Of a stretch of DNA of 43,076 bases, positions 23,713 through 32,375 are shown piece by piece. The DNA comes from Alphaproteobacteria bacterium. GTDB lineage: Bacteria; Pseudomonadota; Alphaproteobacteria; Rhizobiales; Aestuariivirgaceae. The position numbers were made by a program, and so were the translations under genes. Position 1 is the stretch's first letter. Each line of letters opens with the position of its first letter. The notes beneath the pieces were generated by a model. The model made no database searches. It worked only from the letters and a program-made list of their open reading frames with translations, and was not told the DNA's origin. The stretch spans positions 10,995 to 54,070 of the forward strand of contig JAHEBA010000011.1 in assembly GCA_024642465.1 (NCBI GenBank). The letters run 5' to 3'.

Positions 23713-24600
23713 ATGACGTTCCAGGCCGCGCTCAAGAAAACCGCTGACGAGATCGAGGCCTTGCTCGATGACCTGCTGAGCCTGGACGGTGCACGCGCGC
23801 CGCGCGTGACCGAAGCGATGCGATACTCCGCGCTGGCACAGGGCAAGCGGCTGCGTCCGTTCTTCGTGGCAGAAAGCGCCCGCATCCTTGGCGCCGATCA
23901 CCACCAGGCCTTGCGCGTGGGCGCAGCCCTTGAGTGCATACACTGCTATTCGCTGGTGCACGACGACCTGCCGGCGATGGACGATGACGACCTGCGCCGC
24001 GGCAAGCCCACCTGCCACATCGCCTTCGACGAGGCGACGGCCATTCTGGCAGGAGACGGCCTGCTGACGGTCGCGTTCGAGATCATTACCGACCCGGCCA
24101 CCCACTCGGACGGCGTCGTGCGCGCCGAACTGGCGCTCGAACTTGCCCGCGCCTCCGGTCACAACGGGATGGTTGGCGGCCAGATGCTCGACCTGGCGGC
24201 TGAAGAAAAGCATAGCCACGACCTCGACGAGATCATCGCCATCCAGAGTCTGAAGACCGGCGCCCTGTTCCGCTATTCGCTCGAGGGCGGCGCCATCCTG
24301 GCCCAAGCTGGCGCTGAAGACCGCGAGCGCATGCGCACCTATGCCGACAGGGTTGGCCTCGCCTTCCAGATCGCCGACGACATTCTGGATGTCGAAAGCT
24401 CGCCGGAGCAGCTTGGCAAGGCGACACAGAAGGATGCCGAAGCCGGCAAGGCCACCTTCATCGACCTGTTCGGTCTCGACGGGGCCAAGGCCCGTGCCAG
24501 CGCCCTCGCGGACGAGGCGGTCGGCGCACTGTCCAGCTATGACAGCAAGGCCGACAGCCTGCGCGAGGCGGCCCGGTTCATCGTCGAGCGGAAGAACTAG
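23713..24600 (+). CDS. ispA: Polyprenyl synthetase, farnesyl diphosphate synthase type
   Basis: This 295-residue trans-prenyltransferase condenses IPP with DMAPP and GPP. The first Asp-rich motif is DDLPAMD (84-90) with Tyr79 five residues before it, the chain-length determinant of bacterial FPP synthases. The second is the DDILD motif in FQIADDILDVE. ECIHCYSLVHDDLPAMDDDD matches E. coli IspA closely. AAGGAGA lies 11 bases upstream of ATG 23713. Between them is a 4-codon frame (ATG 23702, MDAP, TGA overlapping the ispA ATG), probably fortuitous. There is no dxs downstream. It supplies FPP for quinone and undecaprenyl carriers, consistent with mtgA next door. Confidence 0.94.
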   Translation: MTFQAALKKTADEIEALLDDLLSLDGARAPRVTEAMRYSALAQGKRLRPFFVAESARILGADHHQALRVGAALECIHCYSLVHDDLPAMDDDDLRRGKPTCHIAFDEATAILAGDGLLTVAFEIITDPATHSDGVVRAELALELARASGHNGMVGGQMLDLAAEEKHSHDLDEIIAIQSLKTGALFRYSLEGGAILAQAGAEDRERMRTYADRVGLAFQIADDILDVESSPEQLGKATQKDAEAGKATFIDLFGLDGAKARASALADEAVGALSSYDSKADSLREAARFIVERKN

Positions 24601-24618
24601 AAGACCACGAAGCCGCTT

Positions 24619-25884
24619 TCAGCGCCCGAACATGCTCTTGACGCGTTGCGCAATGAGCAGCAGCCGGTCATTCGAGCGCAGGATACGCTCTGCCATCTGG
24701 CGCAAATGCACGCCGCAGGCCTTGAGCATGCCGGGCACCGTATCGCCACCGGCAGCATAGTAGAGCGGCAGTTTGCGCTCCGCCCATCCGGACTTGTAGC
24801 TTTCATCGCCGATGGTGAAGTCAAACACCGCCAGTGACTGGTTACAGGCCCACTCAAGCACACGGCGCAACAACACGGCACCTGGCGATTAGGCATCGTA
24901 CCGGCCTGCCTCGTAAGACGAAATCACGTAGCAGCACCGCCCGCCACCAACCAGGCAGATGACGGCGGAAGCCGGTTCACCGCCTACCTCGAGCATGAAT
25001 GCCCGCAGCGGACCGTCCTGCCTTCCTGCCAGGTTGAGGAAGGTTTTGCGAACCCCCGGATCGTCAAAGGCCGACCTGATTCCCCTGCCGGCAAGCTGAC
25101 GCTGCTTGACCTCGATGGCAAAGCGGGTGATTCCGATGGCCTGCGCAGCCGTGCTGGTTTCGATGAACGCGACATCGCCTTCCTTCGCCAGCCGGCGTTC
25201 GCGGTACCTGTCATTTTTTCTGGTACCGATCGAGCGGCGGGCTTCGTACCAGGACATCCAGTCGGGCGTCAGCATGGCTTCATGGCCATTGAGCGCAGAC
25301 GGGCGCAGGCGGCCCGTGTGATAGCCAGTCACCGGCCCTGGCTGGCGCAGCGCCTGCCAGCCGCCGCGCGTGCCGCGCAGCGAAAGCACGCGGGCGAACA
25401 ACTCGCCCAGCCCCTCCGGACCGGCCAGGGCGGCAAACTCATCGGCGATCAGCGGCGAGGCATAGTCGCTGACATCCTGTGCGGTTGGCTGGACCCAGGT
25501 CTGTCCCCATCGCGCAGGGCTCAAATGCAGTTGATAAAGCGCCCTTGCAGTACCGGAAGCATCGTGGACCACGGCGATCATCAAGGCTTCACCGTCCGTG
25601 ATCGTGCGGGCCTTGTCCCAGCTGTCGTGCCAGTGTCAGTCCTGGAACGGATGAACCATCGCAACCGACTGCAGCGCCAGCCAGTCAGCGCGAGCGGCCG
25701 CGAGGGAGTCATGCAGGGTGATGGTGCAGCGCAACGGTCCCGCACGCCCGGATATGACGCCCGAGACAGGCATCGATCCGGCTGCAAACGGGGCTGCGTT
25801 GACGATACCGCCAACCTGTCGCAGCACTGCACGACTGTCTGCAACGACAGCCATGCCAGCCGCCGCTGACCTTGTCTGAGCCAT
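24619..25884 (-). pseudogene. FemAB-like GNAT acyltransferase with two in-frame stops
   Basis: One continuous minus-strand frame runs from ATG 25884 (MAQTRSAAAGM) to a TGA at 24619, about 421 codons, but contains TGA at 25638-25636 and TAA at 24891-24889. The first stop falls in a stretch reading HPFQD, stop, HWHDSWDKAR, where FemAB proteins have an FQ...W motif, so Trp (TGG to TGA) is likely. The second falls in SSYEAGRYDA, stop, SPGAVLLRRVLEW, where an aromatic residue before SPG is usual. Downstream, FDFTIGDESYKSGWAE is an unmistakable family motif. No frameshift is needed, so decay is recent. The central piece (25584-24889) could still be made from an internal start but would lack both ends. 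Confidence 0.8.
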
Positions 25885-26227
25885 CCTGTTGTCGCCTGTC
25901 CCGATTTGACGCGGCCCGGTTCTCACCTGAACGCATCAATACGATGTTTTCCGGTTGCAGCAGCAATTTCCGAGCCAATCAGTCCGTGCTTCTGGAATCC
26001 GTGTATGGACATGTCTCGGACGTCGCACGGATCCGGCATGTGATGAATTGCACATCGCACCGGTCTGTCGCGTGCAACGCTGATTCCATTGAATCGGGCA
26101 GCGCCGTGATCGCACTCAACCTGCATCGCCATCAACCAGCGAGGGTCCGGGATCAGGGTTGTGTGCGGACATGCGGCGGATGAGCCCCAATTGGATGCTT
26201 CGGGACGGCTGGAGCTGGAGAGGGCAA
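25885..26227. other. Intergenic region upstream of the FemAB-like pseudogene
   Basis: About 340 bp with only short overlapping frames on both strands, none with recognisable motifs or a ribosome-binding site. It presumably held the promoter of the FemAB-like gene. Composition is slightly less GC-rich than its neighbours. Confidence 0.4.
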
Positions 26228-26304
26228 CCAGGCGGCGAATTTCAACACGCCGCCTGGCCTCTCGAAACAAGAAAGCGGGAGTGACACCTGGCCACTCCCG
26301 CTTT
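26228..26304 (-). terminator. ispG: Tandem hairpins forming the ispG terminator (bidirectional)
   Basis: Two perfect stems lie 40 bases past the ispG stop. AAAGCGGGAGTG (26272-26283) pairs with CACTCCCGCTTT (26293-26304), and CCAGGCGGCG (26228-26237) pairs with CGCCGCCTGG (26248-26257). On the minus strand the first stem is followed by TTTCTTGTTT. On the plus strand it is followed by a T6 run, so it can stop transcription from either side. Confidence 0.85.
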
Positions 26305-26345
26305 TTTGTGTCTTGCAACGTTGATGCGCAGCGCTTGGCGCCGCT

Positions 26346-27575
26346 TCAATTGCCCCAGCGATTTACCACGTAATCGTCGACGATCTGCTTGAACTGGGCA
26401 CCAATGTCGTCGCCGCGCAGGGTCTTGACCTTCTTGCCGTCGATGAAGACCGGGGCCGCAGGCAATTCGCCCGTGCCCGGCAGGGAGATGCCAATGTCGG
26501 CATGCTTCGACTCGCCGGGGCCATTGACGATGCAGCCCATGACCGCCACCTGCAATTCCTCGAAGCCCGGATAGAGCTTGCGCCATTCAGGCTGCTGGGC
26601 CCGCAGATAGGACTGGATGTCCTGGGCAAGGTGCTGGAACACCGTAGACGTGGTACGTCCGCAGCCCGGACAGGCAATGACCATCGGCGTGAACGAGCGG
26701 ATGCCCATGGTCTGGAGGATTTCCTGCGCCACGATCACTTCCTTGGAGCGGTCACCACCCGGTTCCGGCGTCAACGAAATACGGATCGTATCGCCGATGC
26801 CTTCCTGCAGCAGTACGCCAAGACCCGCAGCGGACGCAACGATGCCCTTCGAGCCCATGCCGGCTTCGGTAAGTCCGAGGTGCAGCGCATAATCGCTGCG
26901 CTCTGAAATCTGCCGGTAGCAGGCAATCAGGTCCTGTACTTCCGACACCTTGACGGAAATCACAATCTTGTCGCGCGGCAGGCCCAGTTCCTCGGCTCTT
27001 GCCGCCGACTGCAATCCCGATTCAACCATGGTGTCGTGCATGACCAGGCGCACGTCCTTGGGCTCTGCAAGCTTTGCATTCTCGTCCATCATGCGTGCCA
27101 GCATGGCCTGGTCGAGCGAGCCCCAGTTGACGCCGATGCGCACCGGCTTGTTGAACTCGATGGCCCGCTCGATCATCATCGAAAAGTTGCGGTCCTGCTT
27201 TTCGCGGAAGCCGACATTGCCCGGATTGATGCGATACTTGCCGAGCGCCTCGGCGCAGGCCGGATGGTCGCGCAGCAGCGTATGGCCGATATAGTGGAAG
27301 TCGCCGATCAGCGGCGTGTCGACGCCCATCTGGTCCAGCCGGTCGCGGATGTGCGGCACGGCCTTGGCCGCTTCTTCCTTGTCAACCGTGATGCGCACCA
27401 GCTCCGAGCCGGCGCGCGCCAGCGCGGCAACCTGTTGTGCGGTGCCTTCGATATCGGCGGTGTCGGTGTTGGTCATCGACTGCACCACAACCGGTGCGCC
27501 GCCGCCAATCTGGATCTTGTCGCCAACTTTCACGCCAACTGACTGGCGGCGTTCCTTTGCGGCCGAATAGGCCAT
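26346..27575 (-). CDS. ispG: 4-hydroxy-3-methylbut-2-enyl diphosphate synthase (MEP pathway)
   Basis: The 409-residue iron-sulfur enzyme converts MEcPP to HMBPP in isoprenoid synthesis. The TIM-barrel part begins [20 protein letters not shown] and includes [10 protein letters not shown]. The [4Fe-4S] cysteines are in ACPGCGRT and [11 protein letters not shown]. The start at ATG 27575 is supported by CAGGAG 6-7 bases upstream; a further 44 in-frame residues upstream lack family similarity. It is a single-gene unit with a strong terminator. Together with ispA 2 kb away, it covers two steps of isoprenoid supply. Confidence 0.96.
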   Translation of the reverse strand: MAYSAAKERRQSVGVKVGDKIQIGGGAPVVVQSMTNTDTADIEGTAQQVAALARAGSELVRITVDKEEAAKAVPHIRDRLDQMGVDTPLIGDFHYIGHTLLRDHPACAEALGKYRINPGNVGFREKQDRNFSMMIERAIEFNKPVRIGVNWGSLDQAMLARMMDENAKLAEPKDVRLVMHDTMVESGLQSAARAEELGLPRDKIVISVKVSEVQDLIACYRQISERSDYALHLGLTEAGMGSKGIVASAAGLGVLLQEGIGDTIRISLTPEPGGDRSKEVIVAQEILQTMGIRSFTPMVIACPGCGRTTSTVFQHLAQDIQSYLRAQQPEWRKLYPGFEELQVAVMGCIVNGPGESKHADIGISLPGTGELPAAPVFIDGKKVKTLRGDDIGAQFKQIVDDYVVNRWGN

Positions 27576-27777
27576 GGCTTGCTCCTGAAGCTGTAAGTCT
27601 TGCGGATTTGCGCGCTTCTTCGCACAGCATGCCAGCCGTTTCAAGCAATCCATTGCCGCACATGGGGTGAAGCGGGAACTGCTGCACAACGGATCAATCC
27701 TGTTCATCTGCCATTCATTTCATCCGTGTCCATGATATAAGTAGTCTCAAAATCGACACGTCGAACGGGTGAAAAAG

Positions 27778-28557
27778 ATGCTCGACCAGCCCATGAAGCT
27801 CATTGAACACCTTCCTTTCGAGACGGATGAAGGGATCGCCCCGCGCGGCAGGATCGGCCTCATCGTGCTGGCGAGCGATTATACGATCGAGCATGAATGG
27901 CGGCAGATCTTTGCAGCAGCACCCGGTGCCGCGCTGTATCACAGCCGCATCTACAACGATAACCAGATCACGCCCGAGACCTTGCGCGCCATGGAGCCGC
28001 GCATTCGCGACTGCGCCGACGTGTTTCTGCCGGGCGCGAAGATGGACGTGATCGCTTATGGCTGCACGTCCGCGTCCATGGCCATCGGCGAGGAGAAAGT
28101 GTTCGAGCGCATCCGCGAGGCCCGTCCCGGCGTGGCATGCACCACGCCAATCACGGCCGCGTTTGCAGCCTTTGATGCCTTCAAGGCCCGGCGCATCGGC
28201 GTGCTGACGCCCTATCGCGCCGACGTGAACCGCATCGTCGCCGACTATATCGGCGCGCGCGGCTACAAGGTGCCGGTATTCGGCTCGTTCAACGAGGAAT
28301 CCGACGCGGTGGTGGCCAGCATCTCGCCCGCATCGATCCGTGCCGGCGTCAAGCGGCTGGCGCAGGAAGGCGGCATCGACGCCGTGTTCGTCTCATGCAC
28401 CTCGGTTCGCCTGGCAGAGGCCGCAGCAGACATCGAGGCCGAAGTCGGCCTGCCGGTAACGTCGAGCAATCATGCAATGGCCTGGCATGCCCTGCGCCTG
28501 GCGGGCGTGGACAATGCCATGCCGCAATTCGGCAGGCTTTTCAGCCTGAAGCTATGA
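27778..28557 (+). CDS. Asp/Glu racemase superfamily enzyme (maleate isomerase / arylmalonate decarboxylase / EutA-like)
   Basis: The 259-residue cytosolic enzyme has the two catalytic cysteines of the superfamily in equivalent positions: AYGCTSASMAIG and FVSCTSVRLAEA. IGVLTPYRADVNR and the C-terminal SSNHAMAWHALRLAGV are typical of the maleate cis-trans isomerase/arylmalonate decarboxylase branch, which also includes EutA of ectoine-utilisation clusters. An ectoine-hydrolase-like gene lies 7 kb away, which makes a EutA-type role conceivable but not demonstrated. The start is uncertain (GTG 27769, ATG 27778 or ATG 27793), and no strong ribosome-binding site is present. It is divergent from ispG. 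Confidence 0.82.
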   Translation: MLDQPMKLIEHLPFETDEGIAPRGRIGLIVLASDYTIEHEWRQIFAAAPGAALYHSRIYNDNQITPETLRAMEPRIRDCADVFLPGAKMDVIAYGCTSASMAIGEEKVFERIREARPGVACTTPITAAFAAFDAFKARRIGVLTPYRADVNRIVADYIGARGYKVPVFGSFNEESDAVVASISPASIRAGVKRLAQEGGIDAVFVSCTSVRLAEAAADIEAEVGLPVTSSNHAMAWHALRLAGVDNAMPQFGRLFSLKL

Positions 28558-28697
28558 CACAAGGTCAATGGCCCGGGGTGAGGGCCGCGATCAAACATCA
28601 GTAAGGAGGATGCAATTTGGCGACTTCTCAATCATAGATTGTAGAATTTCGATAACTGAGTTAGGTGTTCAATTCCGAACTCCGGGGGGAGTAACGA

Positions 28698-29164
28698 ATG
28701 ACAGAGGCTACTGCACGCAGGCGGCAGGGCAAGAAGCGCGTGCTTGCAACCATTCTGGATGCAATGCATCGGCTCGATGCCATTTTCCCGAAACGCGGCC
28801 TGATACGATCGACTTCGGGACATTGATCATGTTCTGCCAACTGATACTGGCGGACGGCAAGATCCATCCACTCGAAACCCGTTTGCTTACAAGGCTGGTG
28901 TCGCCCCGCATCAAGCTGCGCAAGGATGATGTCGAACTCATCTGCAGCCGGCTGAAGGAGCGCCGCACGTCGGACAAGCACCTCGACTGGCTGGTGACGT
29001 TCATGCAATCCAGCATGACCCCGGAAAGCCGTTGCGAACTGGCCGGGTCGCTTGCCAAACTGGCAATTGCCGACAATCATCTGCATCCGGCCGAACTGCA
29101 GGTCATCCAGCGCGCCCGCCTTTTGCTGGGGCTTGACACGGCCAGGCTGGCCGCAAACGGATAG
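28698..29164 (+). pseudogene. TerB-like helical protein gene with a probable one-base frameshift
   Basis: ATG 28698, with GGGGGAG 6 bases upstream, opens a frame MTEATARRRQGKKRVLATIL... that ends at TGA 28826. A second frame continues as FGTLIMFCQLILADGKIHPL and ends LAKLAIADNHLHPAELQVIQ, the repeated acidic ADGKIHPxE pattern of TerB/DjlA-N-like domains. Adding one base after ATTTTCCC (about 28797) fuses the two into a continuous protein of about 156 residues. Alternatively translation could begin at ATG 28829, without a ribosome-binding site and missing the first helix. Loss of a C from a C-run is the simplest event; sequencing error is possible. The domain's function in such stand-alone proteins is unknown. 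Confidence 0.6.
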
Positions 29165-29193
29165 GGTGACAGGCGGGGCAGCTCTGGGCCCCG

Positions 29194-30153
29194 CTACACC
29201 TGTTCGGCCATCACGCACAGCAGCTCGAACATCATCGTGGCTGCGGCAAGTGCGGTATAGCCGGACGGATCGAACGGCGGCGAAACCTCGACCACGTCCG
29301 CGCCGATGATGTTCAGCCCACGCAATGCCCGCAGCATCTGCTGCGCTTCACGGGTCGTGAACCCGCCCACTTCGGGCGTTCCCGTCCCCGGCGCGAAGGC
29401 AGGATCGAGGCAGTCGATGTCGAAGCTGACATAGGTGTCGCCGTCACCGGCAATCTTGCGCGCACGCTCCATCGTCTTGTCGAGACCGTCGGCGATGGCT
29501 TCCTCGATGTCGATCATGGTAACGCCATGCTTCGCCCCGAACTCCCGGTCCGACCAGTCATAGACACCGCCACGCAGGCCGATCTGCACCGTCCGCTTCG
29601 GATCCAGCACGCCCTCTTCGATGGCCCGGGCAAACGGCGTACCGTGGGTGAACTTCGAACCGTGAAAATAGCTGTCCCACAAGTCCGAGTGGGCATCGAA
29701 GTGGATCATGCCGACCGGCTTGTCCTTGCCCAGCGCCCGCAGGATCGGCAGCGAGCACAGATGGTCGCCGCCTGCCGAGATCGGTCGGATGCCGGCCGCC
29801 TTGACCTTGTCGAAGTATCCTTCGACGCGCGCCATCGCATCCATCAGGTCTGCCGGATTGACCGGCGCATCGCCCAGGTCTGCGACGTTGGCGAGCCTGA
29901 AGGGTTCGATCTTGAGGTGGTGATGCACCGCGCGAATCATGGCCGACGCATCGCGGATCTGACGCGGGCCATGGCGCGGGCCAGGCCGGTTCGTGGTGCC
30001 GCCGTCCCACGGCACACCGATCAGCCCGATGTCAACGTCTCCGGCCTCCTCAAGCTTGACCTGCGGCAAACGCATGAAGGTGGCAACGCCGGCAAAACGC
30101 GGCACTTCAAGGCCGGGAACCGGCTGGTAGAAATCATTGTTGGGACGGGTCAT
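29194..30153 (-). CDS. Ureohydrolase (agmatinase / guanidinobutyrase family)
   Basis: The 319-residue binuclear Mn enzyme releases urea from a guanidino compound. Metal ligands are visible as GGDH (H131), D153-A-H-S-D157 and SFDIDCLDPAF (D245, D247), followed by GTGTPEVGG. The overall pattern is of agmatinase/guanidinobutyrase rather than arginase. Start ATG 30153 has AGAGGC upstream; a longer in-frame reading to 30507 has no similarity. It is divergent from an acyl-CoA ligase (101 bp). A D-arginine-dehydrogenase-like and a 2-ketoarginine-decarboxylase-like gene occur 6-9 kb away, and the product of that route, 4-guanidinobutyrate, would be a logical substrate. The assignment by context is inference. 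Confidence 0.9.
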   Translation of the reverse strand: MTRPNNDFYQPVPGLEVPRFAGVATFMRLPQVKLEEAGDVDIGLIGVPWDGGTTNRPGPRHGPRQIRDASAMIRAVHHHLKIEPFRLANVADLGDAPVNPADLMDAMARVEGYFDKVKAAGIRPISAGGDHLCSLPILRALGKDKPVGMIHFDAHSDLWDSYFHGSKFTHGTPFARAIEEGVLDPKRTVQIGLRGGVYDWSDREFGAKHGVTMIDIEEAIADGLDKTMERARKIAGDGDTYVSFDIDCLDPAFAPGTGTPEVGGFTTREAQQMLRALRGLNIIGADVVEVSPPFDPSGYTALAAATMMFELLCVMAEQV

Positions 30154-30254
30154 GATTTGCCTCTTGTCTGCTGGGGATGCACAGACTTGAACAACTCCCC
30201 CGTTCAGGCAAGCCTTGGTTTCACAGAAACTTTCAAGCCCGCGGGACCCGCCCG

Positions 30255-31781
30255 ATGAACCTCGCCCACTGGATAGAACGCAACGCCGTTGAACTGCCCG
30301 GCCGCCCGGCTGTGGCAAAAGGAAATCGGGTTGTCTGGACCCATGCGCAGCTGCGCGAGCGGGTGGAGCGGCTGGCGTCAGGCTTGCTCGGCCTGGGCCT
30401 CGAACGCGGCGACCGGGTTGGTCTCGCCATGAAGAATGTCCCGGAATATTTCGAGTGCCTGTTCGCCATCTGGCACGCAGGCCTTGCAGCCGTACCCATG
30501 AACGCAAAGCTGCATGCCAGCGAGTTCAGTTACATTGTCGAGAATTCCGGCTGCCGCGCGGTGTTCACCACCCCCGAGCTCACCCCGGTCATAAAGACGG
30601 TTCAACCCGCCTGCACCGGACACGTCATCGATGTCGCGTCGCCCACCTACGCTGACCTTCTGTCCCGCGACCGGGCGAAGATCACCTTCGTTGAACCCGA
30701 CGAGCTCGCCTGGCTGTTCTACACGTCCGGCACCACCGGACGGCCCAAGGGCGCCATGCTGTCTCACCGCAACATCGTGGCCATGACGCTCAACTACTTC
30801 GCCGACTTCGACCGGGTGATGCCGGAAGATTCGATCCTCCACCCCGCCCCGTTGAGCCACGGCTCAGGCATGTGGATGTTCCCGCACGTGTGCGCCGGCG
30901 CGGTCAACGTGGTGCCGGAGTCAGGCGGCTTTGACCCCGCCGAGATCTTCGATCTCATCAGCCACTGGCAGGGTGTGTCGATGTTCGCGGCACCCACCAT
31001 GGTGCGAAGGCTCACCACTTCCGGCATCGAGGCCGACGTATCCAACCTCAAGCTTATCATCTATGGCGGTGCGCCCATGTACGTCGAGGACTGCATCGCC
31101 GCCCTCGACCGTTTCGGCCCGAAACTCGCCCAGCTCTATGGCCAGGGCGAAAGCCCGATGACCATCACTCATCTTTCGCGAGAAGTGATGGCGGATCGCG
31201 ACCACGCGAAGTGGCGCCATCGCCTCGGCTCGGCCGGCGTGGCCGACAGCTGCGTCCACGTGCGCGTGGTGGATGAAGACGGCAACGAGCTGCCGCCGGG
31301 CGAAAAGGGAGAGATTGTCTGCCGGGGCGACAGCGTCATGTCGGGTTACTGGAACAATCCGGAAGCCACCGCCAAGGCTTTGAGGGATGGCTGGCTGTGG
31401 ACCGGCGACGTCGGCGTGTTCGACGAGGACGGCTACCTCACCATCACCGACCGGTCCAAGGACCTGATCATTTCCGGTGGCACCAACGTCTATCCGCGCG
31501 AGGTGGAGGAGGTGCTGCTGCAGATGCCGCAACTCGCCGAGGTCTGCGTCATCGGCCGGCCCCATCCGGACTGGGGCGAGGTCGTCATCGCCTACCTGGT
31601 GAAAGAGCCGGGCGCGGACGTTTCACAATCAGAGGTCGATGCCCATTGCCTTGAAAACATGGCACGCTTCAAGCGGCCGAAGGCATACCGGTTCGTGGAT
31701 GCATTGCCCAAGAGCAACTACGGCAAGATACTGAAGACGGAAGTGCGCGAAATCGAGAAGTCACAACACTGGGAGGACTAG
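30255..31781 (+). CDS. AMP-forming acyl-CoA ligase (long-chain/aromatic acid type)
   Basis: This 508-residue ANL ligase has LFYTSGTTGRPKGAMLSH, YGQGESP in place of the usual YGxTE, TGDVGVFDEDGYLTI, DRSKDLIISGGTNVYPRE and the catalytic Lys in KSNYGKILKTE. The substrate is an unidentified carboxylic acid. The start at ATG 30255 is where family similarity begins (MNLAHWIERNAVELPGRPAV); the in-frame ATG at 30177 adds unlike sequence. The ribosome-binding site is weak. It is followed after 3 bases by a VOC-family dioxygenase-like gene, so ligase and VOC protein probably act on one pathway, perhaps an aromatic or hydroxyacid route. Confidence 0.88.
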   Translation: MNLAHWIERNAVELPGRPAVAKGNRVVWTHAQLRERVERLASGLLGLGLERGDRVGLAMKNVPEYFECLFAIWHAGLAAVPMNAKLHASEFSYIVENSGCRAVFTTPELTPVIKTVQPACTGHVIDVASPTYADLLSRDRAKITFVEPDELAWLFYTSGTTGRPKGAMLSHRNIVAMTLNYFADFDRVMPEDSILHPAPLSHGSGMWMFPHVCAGAVNVVPESGGFDPAEIFDLISHWQGVSMFAAPTMVRRLTTSGIEADVSNLKLIIYGGAPMYVEDCIAALDRFGPKLAQLYGQGESPMTITHLSREVMADRDHAKWRHRLGSAGVADSCVHVRVVDEDGNELPPGEKGEIVCRGDSVMSGYWNNPEATAKALRDGWLWTGDVGVFDEDGYLTITDRSKDLIISGGTNVYPREVEEVLLQMPQLAEVCVIGRPHPDWGEVVIAYLVKEPGADVSQSEVDAHCLENMARFKRPKAYRFVDALPKSNYGKILKTEVREIEKSQHWED

Positions 31782-31784
31782 ACC

Positions 31785-32342
31785 ATGGCCGTGATCCAGG
31801 TACAGGGCGTTCACCACATCACGCTGAACGGCGCCGACCGGCAGACGTCGATCGATTTCTGGGAAGGCGTCCTCGGCATGCCGTTCGTGTTCGAGCAGCC
31901 GAACCTGGACGATCCGGAAACCAACCACCTCTATTTCGATCCCGGGGACGGGAGGCTGATCACCATCTTCACCCGCGAGGACCGCGAGCCGGATGACCGT
32001 CCCAACCCCAACGGCATCGGCAACCTGCACCACATCGCTTTCATCGTCTCGCGCGCCACCTATACGCAGCTGGTGGACCGACTGGAGGAAGCGGGATTTC
32101 CGAACTCGGGCGAGGTAGACCGCGGCTTCATGGACTCGTTCTATTTCCGCGACCCGCTTGGCCAGTTGCTGGAGCTTGCCTGCTACAAGTTCGACCCGCC
32201 GTTCGGCTTCACCCATGCCGACGTGCTGCACGAGGCGCACAAGATCAGGGTGGAGGAAGGCGACTACAACATCTCCGACACCCACATCGCCGACGCGCTG
32301 ATGGTGCTGAGCCAGCGCCGGGCGGGTACGTTGAGCGAGTAA
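31785..32342 (+). CDS. VOC superfamily protein (glyoxalase / extradiol dioxygenase-like)
   Basis: The 185-residue protein contains two beta-alpha-beta-beta-beta modules. Probable metal ligands are His10 or His11 (GVHHITL), a His in the second module start (GNLHHIAFIV) and the Glu in GQLLELACY. The arrangement suits glyoxalase I, fosfomycin-resistance or catechol 2,3-dioxygenase-like folds. The C-terminal 50 residues are an extra tail. The GGGAGG ribosome-binding site overlaps the end of the ligase gene, and the two are surely cotranscribed. The reaction cannot be specified. Confidence 0.85.
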   Translation: MAVIQVQGVHHITLNGADRQTSIDFWEGVLGMPFVFEQPNLDDPETNHLYFDPGDGRLITIFTREDREPDDRPNPNGIGNLHHIAFIVSRATYTQLVDRLEEAGFPNSGEVDRGFMDSFYFRDPLGQLLELACYKFDPPFGFTHADVLHEAHKIRVEEGDYNISDTHIADALMVLSQRRAGTLSE

Positions 32343-32375
32343 CTCTTACGCGAGAGGTTCGCGAGCAGGTCTCGA

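Noticed and set aside
23702..23716. Four-codon leader ORF (MDAP) overlapping the ispA start
   Set aside because: The Shine-Dalgarno directly abuts its ATG, leaving no spacing for initiation, so it is probably fortuitous.
504..25884. Recoding of TAA as Tyr to explain the in-frame stops in the FemAB-like genes
   Set aside because: TAA is used as a normal terminator by intact genes in the window (for example dctP, matA and the cytochrome c' gene), and the second FemAB copy also has a TGA. Pseudogenisation is simpler.
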